DNA of 21,734 nt from JANMAT01 sp031359995 (GTDB taxonomy: Bacteria; Actinomycetota; Acidimicrobiia; Acidimicrobiales; Ilumatobacteraceae): positions 1 through 21,734 of the forward strand of contig JANMAT010000042.1 of NCBI GenBank assembly GCA_031359995.1. The letters run 5' to 3'. A program made the position numbers and the translations under genes. How positions within the stretch are numbered: position 1 is the stretch's first letter; every line of letters starts with the position of its first letter. Positions 1 to 7,634 of the stretch are shown here, piece after piece. The notes under the pieces were generated by a model. The model did no database searches. It was given only the letters and a program-made list of their open reading frames with translations, and was not told the origin of the DNA.

Positions 1-3000
1 CCCAGTTCGTCCAGTCACCGACCACGATCGGCGTGAGGGCGAACGACAGCGTCTGCGCCGCTCCCCCGTTCACCGTGAGCTGGCGCACGCCCGGCAGCCA
101 CGACGACTTGTAGCGGAGGGCGATGGTGGCGGTGCCGGCCGTCGCGCCCGGGTTGGTCACCGTGAAGGAAGCCGACTGCCCCGGGTTGCTCCAGTTGGTG
201 ACCCAGCCGGTACCCGACCAGCCCGAGCCCCAGTTCACGACCGTCGGGCCCACCAGCGTGGCCGCCTCGGCCTCGTACCGCTTGGTGACCGGCGCCGAGG
301 CGACGGTCGTCGTGGTCGGCGCCACCGTCGTCGTGGTCGGCGCCACCGTCGTCGTCGTGGTCGGCGCCACCGTCGTCGTGGTGGTCGGCGGCACGCCGGG
401 GGTCGAGGTCGTCAGGTCGAGGAAGTCGATGTCGAGCGGGCCGTCGCCGGCGTCGAGCCGGGTCAGCTTCACCTGGCTCACGCCCGGGGGCAGCGTCACC
501 CCGGCCGACACGACGCCGCCTCCGGCCCAGTCGGTCCAGTCGCCACCCACGATCGCGGTGAGCGGGAAGCTGAGCGCGGTCGCTCCCGCGCCGTTGAGGG
601 TGAGCGTGCGCACGGCCGGGAGCCAGGGAGCCTTGTAGCGGAAGGCCAGCGTCGCCGGCGAGACAACGGTGTTCGGGTTCGTCACGTTGAAGGTGACCGT
701 GTCACCGGCGTTCGACCAGTTCGTGACCCAACCCGGGCCCGAGTAGCCGGCGCCGTAGTCGACGACCGTGGGCCCCACCAGCGTGGCCGCCTCGGCCTCG
801 TAGCGCGTGGTGGTCTGCGTGGGCGTGGGGGCCACCGTGGTGGTCGTGGTCGGCAACGGCGGACCGACCGGCGCGAACTGGGCGACGAGGGCGATGGTGC
901 CCGAGGCCGGGGCGATCGTGCGCGACGACGTCGTGACGCCGTCGGACCAACCGGTGAACTGATACGTCTGGTTGCCCAGCACCTGCGAGGTCGCCACGCT
1001 GAGCGTGCTGGACGCCGACCCGATCTGGGTCGACGCGTAGGGCGTGGCCGACTGCGTGCCGTCACGCGTGATCTGCAGGCCCGACGGGTTCGTGGCGACG
1101 GTGAGCTGCAGCCAGTTGCCCTGCAGGTCGGTCGTGCGCGTCGCCGAAAGGCCGGCCGAGTTCGTCACCGTCGAGATCAGCTGCAGGAACGAGAAGCCGT
1201 CGTGGCTCGGCGCGGTGAAGGCGCCCGTGGCGGCGTTGGGCAGGGCGCCCACCGGGTTCACGTGCTCGTGGCAGCTCGTGCCGCCGGCCTGGGTGCAATG
1301 CCGCAGGATGATCTCGTTGGTGTACGTGAGGGCCAGGCCGTTCGGGTCGGTGGCCGACACCGAGTAGGTGACCGTGTCGCCGGCCCGGAAGCCGTTCGGT
1401 CCCACCGACGACGTGACGCTGGTGATGGCGGGCGGCGCCCCCACCGTGATCGTGCGCGACGTGACCGCCTGGCGGCCGACGGAATCGGTGACCCGGAGCG
1501 TGGCCGAGAACGTGCCACTCGAGGTGTAGGTGAAGGCCGGCGCGTTGCCCGTGCCCTCGAACGTGCCGTTGCCGTCGAAGTCCCACGCGTAGCCGGCGAT
1601 GGTGGACGGGGCCACCGCGCTGCTGCCGACGGCGCTGAAGTTCACCGTCAGGGGGGCGGCACCCGAGGTGGGCGTGGCCGTGAACGCCGCCGTCGGCAGG
1701 TTGGCCACACCGAAGCGGTAGATGCCGGGGGCGCGGTTCACGGCGCCGAAGGACCCGATGTCGAGCACGTAGATGTCACCGTTGGCACTGCGCTGGATGG
1801 AGACCGGCGCGATGTTGCTGGCGATCGGGACGAGCTGGCTCTTGACGAGCGTGAACGGGTCGGCGGTGCCGCCCTGCAGGTTGGCGGGCATGGCCCACAG
1901 GCACTGGCGGGCGTAGTCGCCGAAGACGTAGGCGGCGCCGAGCCCGTTGGGCCACGTGCTGGCGGCGAACGCACCGCCGGTGACCGACGAGCCCGGATCG
2001 TTGGGCACCACCGGGATGCAGCCCGACGACGTGTACAGGTCGGCCGCCGCGCCGAAGTGGCCGTAGGCGCCGGTGGGCTTCACGACCGGGCTGATGCCGA
2101 CCTTGGTGCCGATGGTGGCCGCCGTGGTGGTGCTGAGCGACGTGCACAGGTTGAACGAGCGGGCGACGGTGAACTCGAAGCTGGGGTCGACGCCCTCGAA
2201 GCAGGGCCACCCGAAGTTCGGCACCTGGCCGGAGGCGAGGTCGAAGTGGGAGACCTCTTCCTCGGCTCCGGCACCCACGTCGCCGAGCCACAGGTCGCGG
2301 GTTCCCGGCTTGAAGTTGAACCGGAACGGGTTGCGCAGACCGAAGGCGGCGATGGGGTCGTCGCCGGCGATCCCGTTGTTCACCAACGGGTTGTCGGCCG
2401 GGATCGTGCCGTCCTTGGCGATGCGCACGATGGCGCCGTCGTAGGGCGAGTAGCCGTCGGCCACCGTGGAGCGGGTCGACTGCGCCCGCAGGGAGCCGCC
2501 CTCGGCACCGGGGGGCGTCATGGCGTTGCCGCGACCGCCCTCGCCGTTCGTCGCCGACGGATCGCCGCACGGGTTGCGGGGCACGTCGGCCGTACCCATC
2601 GTGCCGCCGAACTGGCCGTAGTCGGGAAAGGTGAAGCTGCCACCGTCGCCGGCGCCGGCGTACAGGTTGCCGTCGGCTCCGAAGATCAGGGTGCCGACGC
2701 TGTGGCTCGGGAACTGCTCGCACCAGCCACCCGCCGCGGTGGAGTCGAGCAGCACCTGCTCGGCCTGATCGGCCACACCGGCGGCGTTCACGTGGAAGCG
2801 GGAGATGCGCGCCGTGGCCACGCACCCGTCGACGTCACGGCCAGGAGGCGTGGGGCAGTCGTCGCCGCCGGCGGCGGTGCCCCAGCGCGGCACGGGCGTG
2901 CCGGCAGCCTTCGGGTTCTTGTCGTAGGTGTAGAGCACGTAGACGTAGCGGTTGGCGGGGTCGGCGGCCGAGTAGTTCGGGTCGAGCGTCATGCCCAGCA

Positions 3001-3334
3001 GGCCGCGGTCCCAGTTGTCCATCACGTTGCCGCGCACGTCGGCGGTGACCGAGAAGGTGGAGGCGCCGGTGCCGGCGTACACCAGCACGCGCCCGGCCTT
3101 GTCGGCCACGAAGATCTTGCCGTCGGGCGCGAGGGCGAAGTTCACCGGCGTGCTCGGGAACGCCGGGAACGACGTGAGCACCGGCTCGGCCACGATGCCG
3201 GGCGTCACGACGCACGGGGTGGACGTGGCTCCACAGGGGTTGGCCGCCGAGGCCGGCTCGGCCACCTTCACGGCGACGGCCAGGCCGACCGCCACCAGCA
3301 CCATCGCCGCGAACACGCGCAAACGTTCCGTCAT
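1..3334 (-). CDS. Secreted PQQ-type glucose/sorbosone dehydrogenase with PKD and CBM modules (partial, C-terminus off left edge)
   Basis: The frame is open from here through the left edge, over 1,110 codons. Residues 1-30 form a signal peptide ending in ASA. Residues about 45-540 resemble a soluble glucose/sorbosone dehydrogenase beta-propeller: PSHSVGTLIFGADGNLY with His211, GDGG at 229-232, and LRNPFRF at 333-339 followed by LWLGDVG, the family's base, metal-loop and substrate regions. Then come a PKD domain (about 545-630, WDFDGNG), an Ig-like stretch, an InlB-like repeat with GWSDG (about 736-823) and two CBM6/35-like modules (843-972 and from 1018) joined by Thr-Pro linkers. It probably oxidises a sugar or glycan outside the cell, using PQQ if the family role holds; cofactor and substrate are inferred. 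An in-frame ATG at 3346 is an alternative start; 3334 was chosen because it gives a compact signal peptide and has GGTGGAG just upstream. An in-frame TGA lies just upstream of 3346. Confidence 0.85.
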   Translation of the reverse strand, partial: MTERLRVFAAMVLVAVGLAVAVKVAEPASAANPCGATSTPCVVTPGIVAEPVLTSFPAFPSTPVNFALAPDGKIFVADKAGRVLVYAGTGASTFSVTADVRGNVMDNWDRGLLGMTLDPNYSAADPANRYVYVLYTYDKNPKAAGTPVPRWGTAAGGDDCPTPPGRDVDGCVATARISRFHVNAAGVADQAEQVLLDSTAAGGWCEQFPSHSVGTLIFGADGNLYAGAGDGGSFTFPDYGQFGGTMGTADVPRNPCGDPSATNGEGGRGNAMTPPGAEGGSLRAQSTRSTVADGYSPYDGAIVRIAKDGTIPADNPLVNNGIAGDDPIAAFGLRNPFRFNFKPGTRDLWLGDVGAGAEEEVSHFDLASGQVPNFGWPCFEGVDPSFEFTVARSFNLCTSLSTTTAATIGTKVGISPVVKPTGAYGHFGAAADLYTSSGCIPVVPNDPGSSVTGGAFAASTWPNGLGAAYVFGDYARQCLWAMPANLQGGTADPFTLVKSQLVPIASNIAPVSIQRSANGDIYVLDIGSFGAVNRAPGIYRFGVANLPTAAFTATPTSGAAPLTVNFSAVGSSAVAPSTIAGYAWDFDGNGTFEGTGNAPAFTYTSSGTFSATLRVTDSVGRQAVTSRTITVGAPPAITSVTSSVGPNGFRAGDTVTYSVSATDPNGLALTYTNEIILRHCTQAGGTSCHEHVNPVGALPNAATGAFTAPSHDGFSFLQLISTVTNSAGLSATRTTDLQGNWLQLTVATNPSGLQITRDGTQSATPYASTQIGSASSTLSVATSQVLGNQTYQFTGWSDGVTTSSRTIAPASGTIALVAQFAPVGPPLPTTTTTVAPTPTQTTTRYEAEAATLVGPTVVDYGAGYSGPGWVTNWSNAGDTVTFNVTNPNTVVSPATLAFRYKAPWLPAVRTLTLNGAGATALSFPLTAIVGGDWTDWAGGGVVSAGVTLPPGVSQVKLTRLDAGDGPLDIDFLDLTTSTPGVPPTTTTTVAPTTTTTVAPTTTTVAPTTTTVASAPVTKRYEAEAATLVGPTVVNWGSGWSGTGWVTNWSNPGQSASFTVTNPGATAGTATIALRYKSSWLPGVRQLTVNGGAAQTLSFALTPIVVGDWTNW
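305..394 (-). repeat. Intragenic 21-24 bp tandem repeat encoding a Thr-rich linker
   Basis: About four head-to-tail units (305-325, 326-346, 347-370, 371-394) share the core cgtcgtcgtggtcggcgcc. Read on the minus strand they encode repeats of VAPTTTT or VAPTTTTT between the two carbohydrate-binding-like modules of the secreted dehydrogenase. The units differ by whole Thr codons, as expected if slippage changes linker length without breaking the frame. Such linkers are typically flexible and may be O-glycosylated in actinomycetes. Confidence 0.85.
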
Positions 3335-3424
3335 CAGCTCCACCATCCGCCAGGATCAACCGAGAGCGTAGGAGCCCGACGGGTGGCGGCGTCGTGGTCC
3401 ACCGTTCTTGACAGACGATGCGGT

Positions 3425-3442
3425 GGCACCACCTACGGTGCC
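3425..3442 (-). terminator. Hairpin downstream of pmbA
   Basis: A perfect 6-bp inverted repeat, ggcacc-acctac-ggtgcc, lies 16 bases beyond the pmbA stop on the minus strand, before the start of the secreted dehydrogenase. There is no T-tract, so intrinsic termination is only a possibility. It could separate the tldD-pmbA transcript from the next gene. Confidence 0.35.
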
Positions 3443-3458
3443 GTCACGACCAGTGGGA

Positions 3459-4808
3459 TCAGGCGCCGCTCATGGTGAGGCCGTCGACGACGACGCTCAC
3501 CCCGGCCGCCCGCATGGGCAGCCACTCGACGTCGCTACCGATCTCGACCACGTCGTTCAGCATGCGCTGCAACGTGGAGGCGATGGTGAACTCCTTCACC
3601 GGACCGGCCAGCTCACCGTTGCGGATCAACAGACCCGACGCTCCGGTCGAGAAGTCACCGGAGATCGGGTTCACCCCCGAATGGAGGCCGGACACCATCT
3701 GGATGAGCACCCCGTCGCTGATGTCGCGCACGAGGTCGGCCTGCGGGCGGGTGCCCGGGGCGATCGACAGTGCCAGGCAACCGCAGCCCGGCGTGCCCTT
3801 GAAGCCGCCCCGCACCGCATTGCCGGTCGAGGCCACGCCGGCGCGCCGCCCCGAGTACGAGGTGTGCACGAACTGGCGCAGCACGCCGTTCTCGATGAGG
3901 GCCTTGCGCCGGGTGGCCAGGCCTTCGCCGTCGACCTCGCTGGCCGTGTAGGCCAACGGGTTGGTGGCGTCATCGACGAGCGTGAAGAACGGCGCCGCCA
4001 CCTTGTCGTCGAGCCGGTCGGCGAACAGCGAGCGACCCTTCAGCACCGCCTCACCGTTGAGGGTGGAGCCGACGATGCCGAGGAACTGGGCGGTGACGAA
4101 CGGGTCGAGCACCACGGTGACCCGCTTGGTACCCGGCTTGGTGGCGCCGAGCATGCGGGTGGCGCGGTCGACCGCTTCGCGTGCCGCCCGTTCCAGGTCG
4201 AGCTCGGCCGGGTCACGCCCCACCGAGTAGGCGAAACCGGTCTGGGTCTCGTCGCCGTCGTCGGCCAGGGTGGACACGACCACGTAGCAACCGCTCTCGC
4301 GCGACGCCACGGCGATGCCGGTGGACGTGGCCACGGCCGCCTCGGCGAGCACGTCGGTGAAGTTCGACTCGTCGACCCGCACCCGCTTGTCACGCGCCAG
4401 CGTGAGCTTCTCGAGCTCGGTGGCCATGGCCACCTTCTTCTCGGTCGGGAAGCTGGCCAGCGCGTCGCTCCACAACGTGAGCGAGGTGGGCACCACACCG
4501 TCGGGCGTGGCCAGGCCGGCCCACTCGTCGGTGGTGCCGAACGAAGCGTTGTCACGCGCCTCGGCCAGCACCTCGCCGATGACGGTGTCGTCGAGCAGGC
4601 CGGCGTAGGCGAAGCCGACCTTGCCGTCGCGGATGACCCGTACGCCGATGCCTTCGCTCTGGGCCGAGATGAGCTGCTCGATCTCGCCCTCGTAGATGCG
4701 CACGCTGGTCTCACCGTCGCGCGACACGTAGGCCTCGACCTGTTCGCCGGGCTGGGCCCGATCGACCACGGAGCGGGCCAATGCGAGGAGATCGCCGTTC
4801 GTGCTCAT
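3459..4808 (-). CDS. pmbA: TldE/PmbA family protein, partner of TldD
   Basis: A 449-residue protein of normal length for the family. The N-terminal domain carries the GIGVRVIRDGKVGFAYAG pattern typical of TldD/TldE proteins. The C-terminal half has FFTLVDDATNP, then ISGDFSTGASGLLIRNGE and VKEFTIASTL, hallmark TldE strands. It lacks a HExxxH metal site, as expected for the non-catalytic subunit of the TldD-TldE heterodimer. That complex degrades unfolded peptides in other bacteria and processes microcin B17 and CcdA in E. coli. The ATG overlaps the tldD stop in ATGA, so the two are probably translationally coupled. The same frame stays open upstream inside tldD, but only the portion from this ATG resembles the family. 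No RiPP precursor or modification enzyme is visible nearby, so a housekeeping role is more likely than peptide maturation. Confidence 0.92.
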   Translation of the reverse strand: MSTNGDLLALARSVVDRAQPGEQVEAYVSRDGETSVRIYEGEIEQLISAQSEGIGVRVIRDGKVGFAYAGLLDDTVIGEVLAEARDNASFGTTDEWAGLATPDGVVPTSLTLWSDALASFPTEKKVAMATELEKLTLARDKRVRVDESNFTDVLAEAAVATSTGIAVASRESGCYVVVSTLADDGDETQTGFAYSVGRDPAELDLERAAREAVDRATRMLGATKPGTKRVTVVLDPFVTAQFLGIVGSTLNGEAVLKGRSLFADRLDDKVAAPFFTLVDDATNPLAYTASEVDGEGLATRRKALIENGVLRQFVHTSYSGRRAGVASTGNAVRGGFKGTPGCGCLALSIAPGTRPQADLVRDISDGVLIQMVSGLHSGVNPISGDFSTGASGLLIRNGELAGPVKEFTIASTLQRMLNDVVEIGSDVEWLPMRAAGVSVVVDGLTMSGA

Positions 4809-6202
4809 GCCGCTGTGCCGCCCACCGTCATGGCCTTCACCCGCAGGGTCGGCTGGCCGTCGCCCACGGGTACGCCCTGGCCGTCCTTGCCGCACGTGCC
4901 CGGTGAGCCCATGGCGAAGTCGTTGCCGATGATGTCGATGTCGGACAGCACCTGCGGGCCGTTGCCGATGAGGTTGCCCTCGCGCAGCGGCTCGGTGACC
5001 TTGCCGTGCTCGATGAGGTAGGCCTCCCACATGCCGAACACGAAGTCGCCCGTGGCCGTGTTCACGGAACCGCCGCCCAACTGCACCACGTACACGCCGT
5101 GGTCGGTGGCGGCGATGATCTCGTCGGGATCCGCGGTGCCGTTCAGCACGAAGGTGTTCGTCATGCGCACCATCGGCAGGTACTGGTAGCTCTGGCGCCG
5201 GCCGTTGCCCGAGCCGGGCCGCTTCTCCTTGCGGGCCCGCAGGAAGTCCCACATGTAGTCGGTGAGCACGCCGTCCTGGATGAGCACGTTGCGCTGGGCC
5301 ACGTGGCCCTCGTCGTCGATGGCGATGGCGCCCCACTCGCCGGCCATGGTGCCGTCGTCGACGAGGGTGACGAGGGGCGAGGCGACCTGCTGGCCGACAC
5401 GACCCTTGTAGACCGACGCGCCCTTGGCGACCAGGTCGGCCTCGAGCCCGTGGCCGCAGGCCTCGTGGAAGAGCACGCCGCCGCTGCCGGCCTTGATGAC
5501 CACGGGCAGCGAACCCGACGGAGCGGGGCGGGCGCCGAGCTTGGTGACGGCCCGACCGGCGGCGGCGCGGGCCACGTCTTCCACGGCGGTGCCGTCGAGG
5601 AGCTCGAACCCGGCGGTGCGGCCGAGCGACTCGTAGCCGGTCTGCATGCCCGTGTCACCGCCGGCGACGGCGCTCACGCGGAACATGGTGCGGACCTGCT
5701 CGTCGCTCACCAGGAGGCCGTCGGAGTTGGCGATCTGGATGCGCTTGCGGGAGTCGCCGTAGGCCGCCGACACCTGCACGATCGACGACCCGGTCGAGCG
5801 GGCGGCCTCGTCGGCCCGCATCAGCAGGGCCACCTTGCTGGCCTTGGGCACCCCGTCGGGGGCGATGTCGACAGGGCTGACCCGGGTGACGGGCCGCTCG
5901 GTCAGGGCGACGACCTTGGTGCCGCCCCCACCGGAGCGGGCCGCGGCCGACGCCGCCTCGGCCGCGGCCAGCAGCCCGGCCTCGGACAGGTCGGCGGTGT
6001 GGGCGAACCCGGTGGTCTCCCCGGCCACGACACGGATGCCGACACCCCGGTCGCGCCCGGAGGTGACCTGCTCGACCTTGCCGTCGTCGAGGCCGGCCGA
6101 CGTGCTGCGCCGGTCCTCCACGTAGATCTCGGCGAACTCGCCGCCGACGCGCAGCGCCCCACCCAGCACCCGCTGCAGCACGTCAGGCTCGATGATCGTC
6201 AT
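4805..6202 (-). CDS. tldD: TldD metallopeptidase
   Basis: A 465-residue cytoplasmic zinc peptidase, catalytic subunit of the TldD/TldE complex. The metal site HEACGH is at residues 246-251 (His246, Glu247, His251), and the third ligand is probably Cys437 in GTCGKDGQGVPVGDGQP. This HExxxH-plus-distal-Cys arrangement is the known TldD site. The conserved strand LVDDGTMAGEWGAIAIDDEG and the block GNLIGNGPQVLSDIDIIGND are also present, so the enzyme looks intact. The start at 6202 is supported by GGAGA five to six bases upstream. It is first of a two-gene operon with pmbA and is transcribed divergently from the thioesterase, sharing a 143-bp intergenic region. Confidence 0.95.
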   Translation of the reverse strand: MTIIEPDVLQRVLGGALRVGGEFAEIYVEDRRSTSAGLDDGKVEQVTSGRDRGVGIRVVAGETTGFAHTADLSEAGLLAAAEAASAAARSGGGGTKVVALTERPVTRVSPVDIAPDGVPKASKVALLMRADEAARSTGSSIVQVSAAYGDSRKRIQIANSDGLLVSDEQVRTMFRVSAVAGGDTGMQTGYESLGRTAGFELLDGTAVEDVARAAAGRAVTKLGARPAPSGSLPVVIKAGSGGVLFHEACGHGLEADLVAKGASVYKGRVGQQVASPLVTLVDDGTMAGEWGAIAIDDEGHVAQRNVLIQDGVLTDYMWDFLRARKEKRPGSGNGRRQSYQYLPMVRMTNTFVLNGTADPDEIIAATDHGVYVVQLGGGSVNTATGDFVFGMWEAYLIEHGKVTEPLREGNLIGNGPQVLSDIDIIGNDFAMGSPGTCGKDGQGVPVGDGQPTLRVKAMTVGGTAA

Positions 6203-6332
6203 CGGTTCTCCATTCGCCAGGCTCGGACCCGTCCCTGCACAGGGCCACGGCCGACCAGCCTACGGCCCGGTTCGGGCCTTCGTCGGTGCGGAGAGCCGGG
6301 TCGCGGCTTGGGTCACCGTCCGACCGGTGGCG

Positions 6333-6338
6333 TAACGT
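6333..6338 (+). promoter_or_regulatory. Candidate -10 element for a leaderless thioesterase mRNA
   Basis: TAACGT lies seven bases before the proposed GTG start at 6346, the distance expected if transcription begins at or next to the start codon. A weak TTGGGT at 6308-6313 could be the -35 but the 19-base spacer is long. No Shine-Dalgarno sequence is seen upstream of the GTG, which fits a leaderless start. Confidence 0.35.
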
Positions 6339-6345
6339 TCCGCCC

Positions 6346-6720
6346 GTGCTCGAAGTCGGCGCCCGGGGCGTGGTGGAACTGAGGGTCACCGCCGCCGACA
6401 CGGCGTTGGCGATGCGCTCCGGCACCGTCGAGGTGCTGGCCACACCGCGCGTCGTGGCCCTCGTCGAGGAGGCATCGGTCCTGGCGCTGGACGGGCAACT
6501 GGCCGAGGGCGAGACCACGGTCGGCACCCGGGTGCAGCTCGACCACCTCGCGCCGTCGGCCGTGGGCGCCACGGTGGTGGCCGAGGCCCACCTCGACAAG
6601 GTCGAGGGGCGGCGGCTGACCTTCACGGTGTCGGTGAACGACGCCCGAGGGCTCGTGGCCGTGGGCAAGGTCGCCCGCGTCATCGTCGATCGCCAGCGGT
6701 TCCTCGAACGGTCGGGATGA
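6346..6720 (+). CDS. FlK-like hotdog-fold acyl-CoA thioesterase
   Basis: A 124-residue protein, counted from the GTG start. The sequence VLATPRVVALVEEAS, then VGTRVQLDHLAPSAVG and VEGRRLTFTV, matches the thioesterase family that includes fluoroacetyl-CoA thioesterase FlK. Thr33, Glu41 and His67 fall 8 and 26 residues apart, the same spacing as the FlK catalytic Thr42, Glu50 and His76 as I recall it. It is expected to hydrolyse a small acyl-CoA in the cytoplasm; specificity for fluoroacetyl-CoA cannot be inferred. An earlier in-frame start at 6286 would add 20 Arg/Ser/Pro-rich residues outside the domain, so the GTG is preferred. Its stop overlaps the next gene's ATG (ATGA), implying coupling. 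Confidence 0.8.
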   Translation: MLEVGARGVVELRVTAADTALAMRSGTVEVLATPRVVALVEEASVLALDGQLAEGETTVGTRVQLDHLAPSAVGATVVAEAHLDKVEGRRLTFTVSVNDARGLVAVGKVARVIVDRQRFLERSG

Positions 6721-7349
6721 CCCCGAGGGTCCGCCAGGTCGTCATCGGCGCCGCCACCGCGGTAGCGGCCGGGCTCGTGGTGGCCGCCGTCGTGGTGGCC
6801 GGCTCGGGCGACGACGGCGCGGCCCCCGCATCGACCACGACCGAAGCGCCCACGACCACCGCGGCGCCGACCGCGTCCTCGGCCATCGGCACGCTGCCGC
6901 CCACCGTCGCCACCACGGCCCGCCCCACCCCGACCAGCACGCTCGCCGTCGCCACCACGCCGGCGGGCACGACCACCAGCCCGCCGGCGGCCACCTCGAC
7001 GAGCGCCGCGGCACGGCCTTCCACCGCGGCCCCGGTCGTGTCCGGGGGCACGAGCACCACCGACCCCGATGCCGCGCCCGCCTTCCCGTGCGAGGCACCC
7101 GGCCTGCTCGCCGCGTTCCGCGCCGCCCAGCCCCTGCCGGCAGGGGCCCGCCTGGACGAGGTGCGGTGCTACGGGGCCTACGCCGGCGGGGTGATCAGCT
7201 CCGACGGCACCAATCGGGCCTTCGCCGTGTTCGGTGCCAGCCCCACGGCCTGGCGGCTCCTCAATGTGGGCTCGGCCTTCGTGTGCCAGCCGCTCGAGAT
7301 CCCCGACCCCGTCTACACCACCATCGGCTGCCCGGCCTGGGACCTGTGA
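6717..7349 (+). CDS. Small secreted or membrane-anchored Thr/Pro-rich protein with a four-Cys C-terminal domain
   Basis: A 210-residue protein not recognised as a named family. Residues about 7-28 form a hydrophobic signal or anchor segment after a basic N-terminus. Residues about 37-115 are a low-complexity Ser/Thr/Pro/Ala stretch resembling an extended cell-wall spacer. The compact C-terminal part has four cysteines (125, 151, 190, 205), enough for two disulfides, and the segment LDEVRCYGAYAGGVI followed by a strand-rich region with TAWRLLNVGS. It is most likely displayed outside the membrane; its role is unknown. The four-base overlap with the thioesterase places it in the same transcript, though no functional link is obvious. 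Confidence 0.75.
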   Translation: MTPRVRQVVIGAATAVAAGLVVAAVVVAGSGDDGAAPASTTTEAPTTTAAPTASSAIGTLPPTVATTARPTPTSTLAVATTPAGTTTSPPAATSTSAAARPSTAAPVVSGGTSTTDPDAAPAFPCEAPGLLAAFRAAQPLPAGARLDEVRCYGAYAGGVISSDGTNRAFAVFGASPTAWRLLNVGSAFVCQPLEIPDPVYTTIGCPAWDL

Positions 7350-7418
7350 TCCGACGAGCGGCGGTAGGCCCGTTGGAGGCACGGCGACCGCCGGCCGACG
7401 TTGGCGGCGTCGACGCAA

Positions 7419-7441
7419 TCGAGCGGGACCACATCGCTCGA
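7419..7441 (+). terminator. Hairpin in the gap after the secreted protein gene
   Basis: A 7-bp perfect inverted repeat, tcgagcg-ggaccacat-cgctcga, begins 69 bases after the preceding stop codon. It has no T-tract. It lies in the 285-bp gap 7350-7634, in which I see no credible gene, tRNA or clear promoter; the gap presumably holds the 3' end of the thioesterase operon and the promoter of the permease gene. Confidence 0.25.
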
Positions 7442-7634
7442 CGTCTACTTTCGGCAGGCGCTGGCCGGGTGACAGAGTGTGGCGGATGGGTGGGGCCCCG
7501 CGGATCGACGTCGACGACCACCCGGCCCGCCCCGGTCGCCGCGGTCCGGCGGGGTCGGCCGCCATCGCGGCGGACCACGGCACCGGCGAATCGTGGCCCC
7601 CACGCACCCTGTCCCATGATGCACTGACGGTCCG

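Noticed and set aside
3408..3439. TTGACA on the plus strand with TACGGT 20 bases later
   Set aside because: It points into the 3' end of pmbA, the spacer is too long, and the TACGGT is part of a hairpin.
1202..3478. Long plus-strand open frame of about 758 codons opposite the secreted dehydrogenase
   Set aside because: Low-complexity Arg/Gly/His/Val composition typical of a GC-rich antisense frame. The minus strand has a signal peptide and recognisable domains.
4809..5336. N-terminal extension of the PmbA reading frame into tldD
   Set aside because: The extension is Arg/His-rich and unlike the family; TldD is encoded there in another frame with an intact metal site.
3459..6202. TldD/TldE as part of a RiPP or toxin-antitoxin maturation cluster
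   Set aside because: No precursor peptide, YcaO, cyclase or toxin gene is visible nearby; the pair is widespread outside such clusters.
7350..7634. Possible small genes in the largest intergenic gap
   Set aside because: Short open frames here have Arg/Pro-rich shadow composition and no ribosome site or similarity that I recognise.
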